This document shows, one piece after another, positions 15,775 through 23,090 of a stretch of 64,000 nucleotides of DNA (positions are counted from its first letter, which is position 1; each line of letters begins with the position of its first letter). The stretch lies in NCBI GenBank assembly GCA_030065875.1, contig JASJCR010000019.1:1-64000 (forward strand). The letters are read 5' to 3'. The stretch comes from Ardenticatenaceae bacterium (lineage in GTDB: Bacteria > Chloroflexota > Anaerolineae > Promineifilales > Promineifilaceae). The notes below the pieces were generated by a model. That model was not told the DNA's origin, did no database searches, and worked only from the letters and a program-made list of their open reading frames with translations. A program made the translations under genes and the position numbers.

Positions 15775-16926
15775 CTAAATTCTTTGGGCAGCGCCCAGTG
15801 GGGTTTGCGGTGTTTCGGCCGGGCGACGACCCTGTTCGATCGGCATGGAAACGGTTTTTAGCTGAGGCAGCACATAGCGGCCGAACAGTTCGCACTCGTC
15901 TTTATGGGGGTAGCCGGAGAAGATAAAGGCGCGCAACCCCATGTCGATATACCGCTGGATCTTGTCGCGGATTTGATCGGGGTTGCCCACCAGAGCCATC
16001 CCGCAGCCGGAGCGGGCCCGGCCGATGCCGGTCCACAAATGGTCTTCGATATACCCTTCGCTGTCCGATCTTTCCCGAGCCTGCGACTGCAGCGCTACCC
16101 CAAGCGATTTTGCGTCAAGGGCCCGGTTGCGAATTTCGTCGCCAACATCCGCATCTAATTTTGAGACCAGCTTGTTGGCGGCCGCGCGGGCTTCATCTTC
16201 TGTTTCGCGTACGACCACGTGGATACGCAGTCCGTAGTCGATTTTTCGGCCGTATTTCCTGGCCCGGGCGGTTAAATCTTCCATATGGCCGCGTAAATTC
16301 TCTTCGGTGTCGGGCCACATCAGGTACACATCACAATGCTCAGCGCACAAATCTTTCCCGTCCGGGGAGTACCCCCCAAAATAAAGGAGCGGCCCCCCGT
16401 TTTGCTGGTATGGGCGGACAGGCAGCGTGTTGTTTATTTTGAAATTGTAAAATTGCCCTTCAAAGTCGATACACTCTTGCGTCCAGCCCTGCTTGAGAAT
16501 CTCGATCACCTCTCGCGAACGCTGGTATCGATCTTGAGAGGACATGTTGTCTCCCGGCAGGTTAGATGAAATGATGTTGACCGTTAAGCGACCCTCGAGA
16601 ATGTGATCCAGGGTAGCAATCGCCCGGCCAAGCATCGGAGGGTGAACTTCCCCACAGCGAATGGCGGTCAGCAAATTGATGTTTTGGGTCATGGGAGCCA
16701 CGGCCGAGGCAAACGTCAGCGTATCTTGCCCCACCTGGTAAGAGGACGGGCAGAGAATATTGCGAAAACCCAGCCGATCAGCGGTCAGCAAAACCTCTGA
16801 CGTATTTTTAAATGTCGATTTGTATCGATTATTGGGTACACCAAGATATTCGAAGTCGCCGTTGCACAGGGGAGCAAACCAGGAAACTTCAACACCGTCT
16901 AAGTGGGAGGAGCGAATTTCGATCAT
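15775..16926 (-). CDS. LLM-class flavin-dependent monooxygenase, SsuD-like
   Basis: 383 residues, the length of FMNH2-dependent alkanesulfonate monooxygenases. It has the bacterial luciferase-like barrel: [11 protein letters not shown] near residue 14, [11 protein letters not shown] near 45, [15 protein letters not shown] near 83, [15 protein letters not shown] near 112, then [10 protein letters not shown] near 181 and [17 protein letters not shown] near 315. It would oxidise a sulfonate or related carbon compound using reduced flavin from a partner. That partner is probably the flavin reductase encoded upstream on the same strand, with an aldo/keto reductase between. ATG at 16926 follows AAGGAAT. 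The substrate is not determined by sequence. Confidence 0.87.
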   Translation of the reverse strand: MIEIRSSHLDGVEVSWFAPLCNGDFEYLGVPNNRYKSTFKNTSEVLLTADRLGFRNILCPSSYQVGQDTLTFASAVAPMTQNINLLTAIRCGEVHPPMLGRAIATLDHILEGRLTVNIISSNLPGDNMSSQDRYQRSREVIEILKQGWTQECIDFEGQFYNFKINNTLPVRPYQQNGGPLLYFGGYSPDGKDLCAEHCDVYLMWPDTEENLRGHMEDLTARARKYGRKIDYGLRIHVVVRETEDEARAAANKLVSKLDADVGDEIRNRALDAKSLGVALQSQARERSDSEGYIEDHLWTGIGRARSGCGMALVGNPDQIRDKIQRYIDMGLRAFIFSGYPHKDECELFGRYVLPQLKTVSMPIEQGRRPAETPQTPLGAAQRI

Positions 16927-16936
16927 GAGATTCCTT

Positions 16937-17008
16937 TGAGACTACAGACCATAGACCTCAGACAACAGAAGCGATCTCTGTTGTCTGAGGTCTGTGGTCT
17001 GTTGTCTT
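16937..17008. repeat. CAGAC-word hairpin between AKR and LLM genes
   Basis: GACTACAGACCATAGACCTCAGACAAC and its near complement GTTGTCTGAGGTCTGTGGTCTGTTGTC flank a short GAAGCGATCTC loop, giving a long stem in the gap between the two genes. A further copy lies at 15708-15775 just downstream of the LLM gene. Confidence 0.8.
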
Positions 17009-17983
17009 TTAGGGGACGGAGTCCCCGCGGGCTGCTTCTAACAATTCATACCATTCGCGGCGGCTGAGGTTGAGGTCATCTGCAGCGCAGGTATGTTTTA
17101 GTCGTTCTGAATTTAAGGTGCCAAGAATCGGCTGAATACCGGCCGGGTGGCGCAGCAGCCAACCAACGGCAACCGCTTCTTTGGTGGTTTGATGTTTTTC
17201 AGCCAGTTGGGCAATGAGAGCGGCCGCCTTTTTGACGTGATCCGGGGCGTTAGACGGGGGATTAAACAACCGCCCACCGGCCACGGAAGACCACGCCTGA
17301 ATGACGATGTCGTTCAGGCGGCAGTAGTCGAGCAAGCCGCTGACGTTGGCATACGGGGTGACCGTCATATTGGCTGTGAGGCCGTCACTAATCAGATAGT
17401 GGTGCAGTAAGCTAAGCTCCAGCTGGTTGACCACCAGCGGCTGATCGACATGCTTTTTGAGCAGTTCGATTTGAGCGGCCGAGTGATTGCTAACCCCGAA
17501 ATAACGCACCTTGCCGCTGCGGTGTAAATCGTCAAAGGCTCGGGCAACTTCTTCGTGTTCGATCAGAGCATCCGGCCGGTGCAGGGCCAGGATGTCAAAA
17601 TGATCGGTGTGCAGCCGCTTGAGGCTGGTTTCCACCGATCCCACGATGTGATCGTAGCTAAAATCATAGCGGCCAGGTGGTCCAAAATCGGGGTCTGCTC
17701 CAACGATGATGCCGCACTTTTGCTGTAAAACCAGCTTCGCCCGCAATCCTGGACTTTGCTGCAGCGCGTGACCGACCACAATATCCGATTTTCCCAGCGT
17801 ATAGATATCCGCCAGATCGATGTGGTTAATGCCCAGATCGATGGCCGTGTTAATCAGCTCAACCGCCCGACTTTTTACTTCATCGGTCGGCGGGGTTTTG
17901 TCCCAGGTACCACCCATGTGCATGGTGCCGTAGACAAGGCGGGAAACTTCAAGATCGGTGTGGGGGATTTTGTATGTTTTCAT
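17009..17983 (-). CDS. Aldo/keto reductase
   Basis: 324 residues from ATG 17983; the longer open frame overlaps the flavin reductase and is not needed. It is a TIM-barrel NADPH oxidoreductase: VSRLVYGTMHMGG near residue 13, INHIDLADIYTLGKSD near 50 (Asp and Tyr of the catalytic tetrad), LVLQQKCG near 80 (Lys), DILALHRPD near 123 (His), VRYFGVSNHS near 155, and AVGWLLRHPAGIQPILGTLN near 270. It starts five bases after the flavin reductase stop, so the two are co-transcribed. It probably reduces an aldehyde or ketone product linked to the LLM monooxygenase in this cluster. Confidence 0.9.
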   Translation of the reverse strand: MKTYKIPHTDLEVSRLVYGTMHMGGTWDKTPPTDEVKSRAVELINTAIDLGINHIDLADIYTLGKSDIVVGHALQQSPGLRAKLVLQQKCGIIVGADPDFGPPGRYDFSYDHIVGSVETSLKRLHTDHFDILALHRPDALIEHEEVARAFDDLHRSGKVRYFGVSNHSAAQIELLKKHVDQPLVVNQLELSLLHHYLISDGLTANMTVTPYANVSGLLDYCRLNDIVIQAWSSVAGGRLFNPPSNAPDHVKKAAALIAQLAEKHQTTKEAVAVGWLLRHPAGIQPILGTLNSERLKHTCAADDLNLSRREWYELLEAARGDSVP

Positions 17984-17988
17984 ACTTT

Positions 17989-18531
17989 TCAGTCGCAAAT
18001 TTTGCGATAGTCGCGGTTCCAGTAAACCAGCGGCTTCAAATCCGGTTCGGGCACGTTGCACGCCTGAACTTCACCAATGTAGATCGTGTGGGTTCCGGCC
18101 GTGTGGCGACTGTAAATCGTGCAATCCAACCACGCCAGGGCATCTTCGAGGACCGGGGCGCCGGTGACAGCTGTCCCCCACTTGCCCAGGGCAAATCGAT
18201 CTTCCTGAGACCAGGCGAAGCGGTTGGACAATTCCTGCTGATCCTCTTTGAGAATATTGACCGCAAAAACGGCGTCGCTGTGCTCCATCATTTCATGACC
18301 GTGATGGCGATGGTCGATGATGACGGAAATCAGAGGAGGGGTGGGTGAAATCGACACAAATGCGGAAACGGTTAATCCGTGAATCTCCCCTCTTGATTTG
18401 ACGGTGACGATGGTTACGCCGGCTGGGAAGTGACGCATCGTATCGCGATATTGATCGGGATTGATCGGCATGGGATCCTCTTTCAAATGAGTTGGTTGAT
18501 CGAACGTAAATGGTTTTGTAGCGGTTGGCAT
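17989..18531 (-). CDS. Flavin reductase family protein (FMN reductase partner)
   Basis: 180 residues. The family pattern is clear: YRDTMRHFPAGVTIVT near residue 28, GLTVSAFVSISPTPPLISV near 52, FAVNILKEDQQELSNRFA near 88 and TIYIGEVQACNV near 148. It reduces FMN with NAD(P)H for a separate monooxygenase, here most likely the LLM enzyme two genes downstream. I keep the start at 18531 because GGAGG lies seven bases before that ATG; a second ATG at 18471 also has AGAGG. It is divergent from the AraC regulator, whose control region it shares. Confidence 0.88.
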   Translation of the reverse strand: MPTATKPFTFDQPTHLKEDPMPINPDQYRDTMRHFPAGVTIVTVKSRGEIHGLTVSAFVSISPTPPLISVIIDHRHHGHEMMEHSDAVFAVNILKEDQQELSNRFAWSQEDRFALGKWGTAVTGAPVLEDALAWLDCTIYSRHTAGTHTIYIGEVQACNVPEPDLKPLVYWNRDYRKICD

Positions 18532-18640
18532 GGAAAGACCTCCAAAATAGGGTGGCCTTACTATAAGCCAACTGCACTCTTAAAAACGTTCACAATTGTT
18601 GAGTGGACTTTTAAAAACAAAGTGTGGCACAATACGCCGG

Positions 18641-19522
18641 ATGTCTAAGCCACAAATTGAACGATATTTTGGGCCCGACTGTTTAATACCTGCCTTAAAG
18701 GCGGTTGGTCAATCTCGTCAGGTAGTGGCCCGCAATGGGTTGGGGCCTCATTTTGAATCGTACTACGAGATTCACCTGATAATGGACGGAACGGTCAACT
18801 GGTGGGTAGAAGACGAAAGTTATATTTTGCCACCGGGGACGGTTTATATCACTAAACCGGGTGAACTGCACGGCGGGTATAAAAATTTGGTTCAGCCCTG
18901 CTCTTTGACCTGGCTGCAGGTTGATGGGGAAGCGCTGGCAGACGCCTCCATGGCGGCCGAGCTGCAGGCCCTCGATTTGCGTCGTTGGGTCGGGGCGCAG
19001 GAGTTAATCGGCTATATTCAGGCGATTTTAGACGAATGTCGCCGGCCGCGGCCGGACAGTTCACGCCTGGTTTCAGCTTATCTGCATCTGTTTTTATCTC
19101 ATTTGCTGCGGCAAACGGCCCGCACCGAAGAAACCCACGCCTACCCACCGCGGTTTGAGCAGCTGCTGCACTACATCGACAGCTGCCTAACTGATGCTTC
19201 ATCGGTGACGGTGAAAGATTTGTGTGAATTTGCCAATCTGAGCCGCAGCCGGATTTTCCAGCTGTTTAATCAATACGTCGGTCAAAGCCCCATATCTTAT
19301 ATTATGTCAAGCAGAATTGACCTTGCGAAGATTAAACTGCAGCAAAGTGAGTTGTCAATTACCGAGGTGGCTTTGGAAATGGGATTTTCTTCCAGTCAAC
19401 ATTTTGCCACGGTTTTTAAACGGATTACGGGGTCAACTCCGACGGAGTACAGACTACAGACCACAGACATCAGACATCAGACCACAGACATCAGACATCA
19501 GACGACAGAAGGTAGACATTAA
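18641..19522 (+). CDS. AraC-family transcriptional regulator with repeat-derived tail
   Basis: 293 residues from ATG 18641. The N-terminal cupin sensor domain has a histidine-bearing SYYEIHLIMDG near residue 40 and PPGTVYITKPGELHGG near 65. Two helix-turn-helix units follow from about residue 187 (VTVKDLCEFANLSRSRIFQLF, then ITEVALEMGFSSSQHFATVFKR, each described by its ends), closing with the family's usual GSTPTEYR. The last 25 residues (RLQTTDIRHQTTDIRHQ...) are a translation of the CAGAC repeat. It is divergent from the flavin reductase operon and precedes a sugar kinase, so it may respond to a sugar or to the monooxygenase substrate. Confidence 0.88.
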   Translation: MSKPQIERYFGPDCLIPALKAVGQSRQVVARNGLGPHFESYYEIHLIMDGTVNWWVEDESYILPPGTVYITKPGELHGGYKNLVQPCSLTWLQVDGEALADASMAAELQALDLRRWVGAQELIGYIQAILDECRRPRPDSSRLVSAYLHLFLSHLLRQTARTEETHAYPPRFEQLLHYIDSCLTDASSVTVKDLCEFANLSRSRIFQLFNQYVGQSPISYIMSSRIDLAKIKLQQSELSITEVALEMGFSSSQHFATVFKRITGSTPTEYRLQTTDIRHQTTDIRHQTTEGRH

Positions 19523-19582
19523 TCGCATGGAGCTACATTTCTCGCGGCAAAATGTGGTCTGTTGTCTGATGTCTGTCGTCTA
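19447..19582. repeat. CAGAC-word repeat spanning the end of the AraC gene
   Basis: CTACAGACCACAGACATCAGACATCAG words make up the 3' end of the AraC gene, and the complementary words GTGGTCTGTTGTCTGATGTCTGTCGTC lie just before the kinase gene, so the two halves can pair across the intergenic segment. Confidence 0.8.
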
Positions 19583-19589
19583 AATATAT

Positions 19590-20750
19590 ATGCTTCAAGA
19601 ACGATTAAACTTTGCAAAATCCATGCTAAACGTGCCTAACTGCCGGGTGGCCGTGGCGCCGTATCGCATCGCCCCGCTGGGGGCGCACGTCGATCATCAG
19701 GGTGGTCTTGTGTTGGGGGCGTCAATCGATGATTACTCGATTTTGGCGTTTGAGCCAGAAGCAAAAAAGGGATTGACTTTGAGAACGGACCGGTTTGAAC
19801 ACGCCGTGACGGCCGACTTTGAATCCCTTGGCTCTCCAATTGGCTGGGGACGGTATGCCAAAGGGGCCATTTACGCTTTGCAGCAGCAGCGGCCGCTTTT
19901 GATTGGCATCCGCGGATTTGTGACCGGAGGGTTGATCGGGGCCGGGTTGAGTTCATCCGCTTCGGTTGGCCTGGCCTATCTGCTGGCCCTGGCGGCCGTC
20001 AACGAGATTTTACTGACGAACGAAGAGCTGGTTGAACTCGATCGGGTCATAGAAAACGAGTATTTAGGGCTTAACAATGGGGTTCAAGATCAAACGATGA
20101 TCACTTATGCCCGAGCTGATTCCCTGGTTTATCAGGATACCGGCCGTCGTCAGGTGACGTATGTCCCACACCCATCAAATTTAAATGAGGCGGCGTGGCT
20201 GGTCGTCTATTCGGGTTTTAACCGCGAGTTAACCGCCAGCGGGTTTAATGACCGGGTGGCTCAATGCAGAGAGGCGGCACGCCTGCTGGATCCGGCCGCG
20301 AAGATTTTGTCCTCGATCCCGGCCGCAGATTTTTTTGCTCGTCGCCAGGAACTGCCCGAGGTTTTGGGCCGACGGGCCGCTCATTATTTTACCGAGGTGG
20401 CCCGCGTGGCTGAAGGAGTAGAGCGTTGGCGAGCGGGGGATTGGCCGGGGTTCGGCCGCCTGATGAATCAATCGTGTCACAGCTCCATCACCCAGTATGA
20501 AAGCGGCAGCCGGCCGATCATCGATTTACACGAGATAACCTCCGCCCAGCCCGGCGTGTGGGGCAGCCGCTTTTGTGGTGGGGGGTATGGCGGCTGCGTT
20601 GTGGCCCTGGTTGAAAGGAATCAGGTGGAAGAAGCTGAAGAGGCGATTCTCGAACGGTTTTTGGCCCAATATCCTGAAACAGAAGGGATTGCCACGGCCA
20701 GGGAGGTTCAGATGGAGGGCGGGCCAAGAATTGTAGAAGGTTCATATTAA
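19590..20750 (+). CDS. GHMP kinase, galactokinase family, galacturonokinase-like
   Basis: 386 residues. Motif 1 reads APYRIAPLGAHVDHQGG near residue 22, closer to plant galacturonokinase (PYR-PLGAH-DHQGG) than to galactokinase (GRVNLIGEHTDYNGG). Motif 2 is GLIGAGLSSSASVGLAYLL near 112 (phosphate loop), and motif 3 is WGSRFCGGGYGGCVVAL near 325. The YLGLNNGVQDQ segment near 154 also fits. It would phosphorylate the anomeric carbon of a sugar or sugar acid with ATP. The nucleotidyltransferase 250 bases downstream could convert the sugar-1-phosphate to a nucleotide sugar. The precise substrate is inference. Confidence 0.8.
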   Translation: MLQERLNFAKSMLNVPNCRVAVAPYRIAPLGAHVDHQGGLVLGASIDDYSILAFEPEAKKGLTLRTDRFEHAVTADFESLGSPIGWGRYAKGAIYALQQQRPLLIGIRGFVTGGLIGAGLSSSASVGLAYLLALAAVNEILLTNEELVELDRVIENEYLGLNNGVQDQTMITYARADSLVYQDTGRRQVTYVPHPSNLNEAAWLVVYSGFNRELTASGFNDRVAQCREAARLLDPAAKILSSIPAADFFARRQELPEVLGRRAAHYFTEVARVAEGVERWRAGDWPGFGRLMNQSCHSSITQYESGSRPIIDLHEITSAQPGVWGSRFCGGGYGGCVVALVERNQVEEAEEAILERFLAQYPETEGIATAREVQMEGGPRIVEGSY

Positions 20751-20796
20751 AACTGTATTACCGTGACTCAGGTGGAAGTATTTCAAGCCAACAAAT

Positions 20797-20984
20797 TCCC
20801 CCTCCCGATTCGGGATGGAGTTAGGGGGTGGGTCTTTTGATTACCCCTCCCCCAGCCCCTCCCCGACGCGGGGAGGGGTGTTTGTCGGTCCGTTTCGGGG
20901 TAAATTTGTTTCCCGCCCGTCCCTCCCCGACGCGGGGAGGGGAGCGTGTCTCCTGTCTCTGGTCTCTCGTCTGTGGTCTGGTTT
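20797..20984. repeat. GC-rich palindromic element, copy 1, plus CAGAC words
   Basis: CCCCCTCCCGATTCGGG, TTAGGGGGTGGGTC and CCCCTCCCCGACGCGGGGAGGGG form an element of paired hairpins, with an extra copy of the last hairpin at 20921-20942. CAGAC-family words (GTCTCTGGTCTCTCGTCTGTGG) follow. The element fills the 250-base kinase-nucleotidyltransferase gap. A frame open through it is not a real gene. Confidence 0.85.
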
Positions 20985-21001
20985 CACCCTATACTTCAAA
21001 C

Positions 21002-21721
21002 ATGTTCACCGCCGTCTTGCTAGCTGCCGGTCGGGGCAGGCGTCTCCGGCCGTATACCGATCATCGACCCAAACCGCTGCTGCCGGTTGGGGATCGTCCT
21101 ACCCTCGATTTTTCTCTCCGGGCCGCTCGTCGGGCGGGGGTGACCCACGTTTGTTTGGTGACGCATTATTTGGAAACCCAAATCCATCAATATGTTGGTG
21201 ATGGGTCTCGCTGGGGGATGCGCGCCCTGTTCGCCCATCAGCCAGAGATGTTGGGGACCGGGCATGCCTTGCAAATGGCGATCCGCGCCCATCCCGATTG
21301 CTTTCCGGCCGGTCAATCATTTTTGCTGGCGGCCACCGATTATCTGCTGCCCGAAGATTATTTAGCGGCGCTGGTGGAGGCTCAACGAGAGTGGGGATGC
21401 GATATCGCCGTCAGCCTCAAACGAGTTCCGGCAGCAGAACTGCACAGCCGTAGTTCCGTACGCTACCGTGGAAACTTTGTCCTGGAAGAAATTGTGGAGA
21501 AACCGCCTCCTGGTGGCGCGCCCAGCCCGTATGCCGCCTCTTTAATTTATCTCTTGCCGGCCGCCGTTAAGCGTTATTTAACCGATCTTGAACCATCAGC
21601 CAAGGGGGAGATTGAAGTTCAGTCGGCCGTCAACATGATGCTGCGCGATGGATTTAGCGGGCGTGGATTGCTGCAGCCCACGCCGCAGGAGTGGCGGCCG
21701 GGGACGAACAAAATCGATTAA
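21002..21721 (+). CDS. Sugar-phosphate nucleotidyltransferase
   Basis: 239 residues from ATG 21002. N-terminal AVLLAAGRGRRLRPYT (nucleotide loop, residues 4-19) and RPKPLLPVGDRPTLDF near 22 are signatures of NDP-sugar pyrophosphorylases, followed by GTGHALQMAI near 82 and LLAATDYLLP near 105. It is shorter than full glucose-1-phosphate thymidylyltransferases (about 290), lacking an extended C-terminus, like the MurU class. Placed after a sugar-1-kinase, it likely forms a nucleotide sugar, a kinase-plus-pyrophosphorylase salvage pair. The base and sugar are not determined. Confidence 0.85.
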   Translation: MFTAVLLAAGRGRRLRPYTDHRPKPLLPVGDRPTLDFSLRAARRAGVTHVCLVTHYLETQIHQYVGDGSRWGMRALFAHQPEMLGTGHALQMAIRAHPDCFPAGQSFLLAATDYLLPEDYLAALVEAQREWGCDIAVSLKRVPAAELHSRSSVRYRGNFVLEEIVEKPPPGGAPSPYAASLIYLLPAAVKRYLTDLEPSAKGEIEVQSAVNMMLRDGFSGRGLLQPTPQEWRPGTNKID

Positions 21722-21810
21722 ACTCAACAGCTAAACAAAATTTAGTCGTTTCTGAAATAACCTCCTCAGCTGCGCTGTCGGGAGGTAAAAAGGGGTTTTG
21801 GGGTCATTAA

Positions 21811-21838
21811 TTGACAGAGTTGAACAGATTCATATAAT
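21811..21838 (+). promoter_or_regulatory. Promoter of the LacI-family regulator
   Basis: TTGACA at 21811-21816 and TATAAT at 21833-21838 match consensus with a 16-base spacer. About 45 bases separate it from the likely start of the regulator. Confidence 0.78.
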
Positions 21839-21866
21839 TTTCTTATCTGGGATTACTTAATTTTAG

Positions 21867-21878
21867 TAAACAAGTTTA
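21867..21878. promoter_or_regulatory. Palindrome TAAACAAGTTTA, candidate autoregulatory operator
   Basis: A perfect 12-base palindrome between the -10 box and the start of the lacI-type gene, where an autorepressor would bind. LacI proteins bind palindromes of similar size, usually with a central CG, which this lacks. Confidence 0.4.
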
Positions 21879-21884
21879 GTTGCG

Positions 21885-22949
21885 TTGTCATTTAAATCAG
21901 AAGTGTATTCTTCAACCCGAACCATCACGATCAAGGATATTGCGGCCGAGGTTGGCGTGTCCAAAAGTGCCGTTTCCCTGGCGCTCAACAACAAGCCGGG
22001 TATTTCAGATGGTTTGCGACAAAAGATATTTGAAACCGCGGCGCTGCTAGGGTATCAACAGCCGGATGTGCGCCTGGTGCAAAAGATTGAGACCCCCAAG
22101 TCGATTACGGCCGTATTTCAATATGGATCGTCCAGCGCGGCCGACGACTATTCCGCGCTGCACAGCATGTCGGTAGAGTGGCTCAAAGGGATGCGGATCT
22201 TCCTGCAAGAGAAAAAAAGTAATTTCACCTTTTTTGAAGGGTACGGCGAAATCAGCTATTTGGGTCAGCAAATTCTCAACGACAAAAATCACCCGCTGGA
22301 CGGACTGATCTTGATGGGGCCTGGCGTTCATCGCCACAGTAAACTGGTGCAGCGGGCTCTCCAGCAGCAAATTCCAATCTCGGTTGTGTGTCGCAGCTGG
22401 CCGGATATACCGATCAACACCGTCGGCCAGAGCTATCGCGAGCAGGCCGCCCTGGCTCTAGACTATTTAATTAATCTGGGGCACCGGCGTATCGCCTTTG
22501 CGGCGCGCACCCATGATCAGGGGTATGAATGGTTTGAAGAGCGGTTGGATGAGTTTAAGACAATGATCAGCACCCAGCTGGGGGTAAACCCCGAACCGTT
22601 TATCTTTGTCGATGAGGAGGAGGCGCAGCTCGTTAAACAAATTGCGGCCGTGTCACCCTCAATCACCGCTGTTTTTGCCCTGCACGACTCTCTGGCGTTT
22701 CGCTTACTGGATAGTTTTGAGGCGCACGGGTTTCGCGTGCCGGATGACTTTTCCATTGTTGGTCAGGATGATACCGTATCGAATGATGATCGTCGTTTGG
22801 GTCTGACCACAATCGGCAACGATCATTTTCAAGTTGGTTACCAGGCGGCCGAGATCCTCTTCAAACAAATAAAAAGTAAAGAGATTGTTTGTTCAAAAAT
22901 CACCCTGCGCAGTTATTTGATTGAGCGGGACTCCTGCCGACCGCTGTAA
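21885..22949 (+). CDS. LacI-family transcriptional regulator
   Basis: 354 residues from a TTG at 21885; a GTG at 21903 is an alternative, and no Shine-Dalgarno decides between them. Helix-turn-helix and hinge are at the N-terminus: TIKDIAAEVGVSKSAVSLALNNKPG (residues 15-39, described by its ends) and LLGYQQPDVRLV near 55. The periplasmic-binding-like ligand domain follows, with HPLDGLILMGPG near 130, RRIAFAARTHD near 200, FSIVGQDDTVSNDD near 290 and a C-terminal LRSYLIERDSC. It precedes the sugar ABC transporter genes and probably controls them in response to the transported sugar. Confidence 0.92.
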   Translation: MSFKSEVYSSTRTITIKDIAAEVGVSKSAVSLALNNKPGISDGLRQKIFETAALLGYQQPDVRLVQKIETPKSITAVFQYGSSSAADDYSALHSMSVEWLKGMRIFLQEKKSNFTFFEGYGEISYLGQQILNDKNHPLDGLILMGPGVHRHSKLVQRALQQQIPISVVCRSWPDIPINTVGQSYREQAALALDYLINLGHRRIAFAARTHDQGYEWFEERLDEFKTMISTQLGVNPEPFIFVDEEEAQLVKQIAAVSPSITAVFALHDSLAFRLLDSFEAHGFRVPDDFSIVGQDDTVSNDDRRLGLTTIGNDHFQVGYQAAEILFKQIKSKEIVCSKITLRSYLIERDSCRPL

Positions 22950-23000
22950 GTCATATCAAGATGGACACTGTTAATTATCCGCAGTGACGCCGATTTTCAC

Positions 23001-23013
23001 TAAAGCGCTGTTT
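23001..23013. promoter_or_regulatory. Possible LacI-type operator upstream of the binding protein
   Basis: TAAAGCGCTGTTT has a central GCGC and partial dyad symmetry of the kind bound by LacI regulators, and lies between the regulator and the transporter it probably controls. Weak evidence from one site. Confidence 0.3.
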
Positions 23014-23090
23014 CTCACAAAAAATGGCAAAAATCTGAGAAAATCCGGATAATCCGCGGCTAAAAAATGTGAAAAAAGGAGAAGAAAACC

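Noticed and set aside
20828-21001. Upstream extension of the nucleotidyltransferase gene
   Set aside because: It runs through the GC-rich palindromic element; the family's conserved start (AVLLAAGRG) lies just after ATG 21002.
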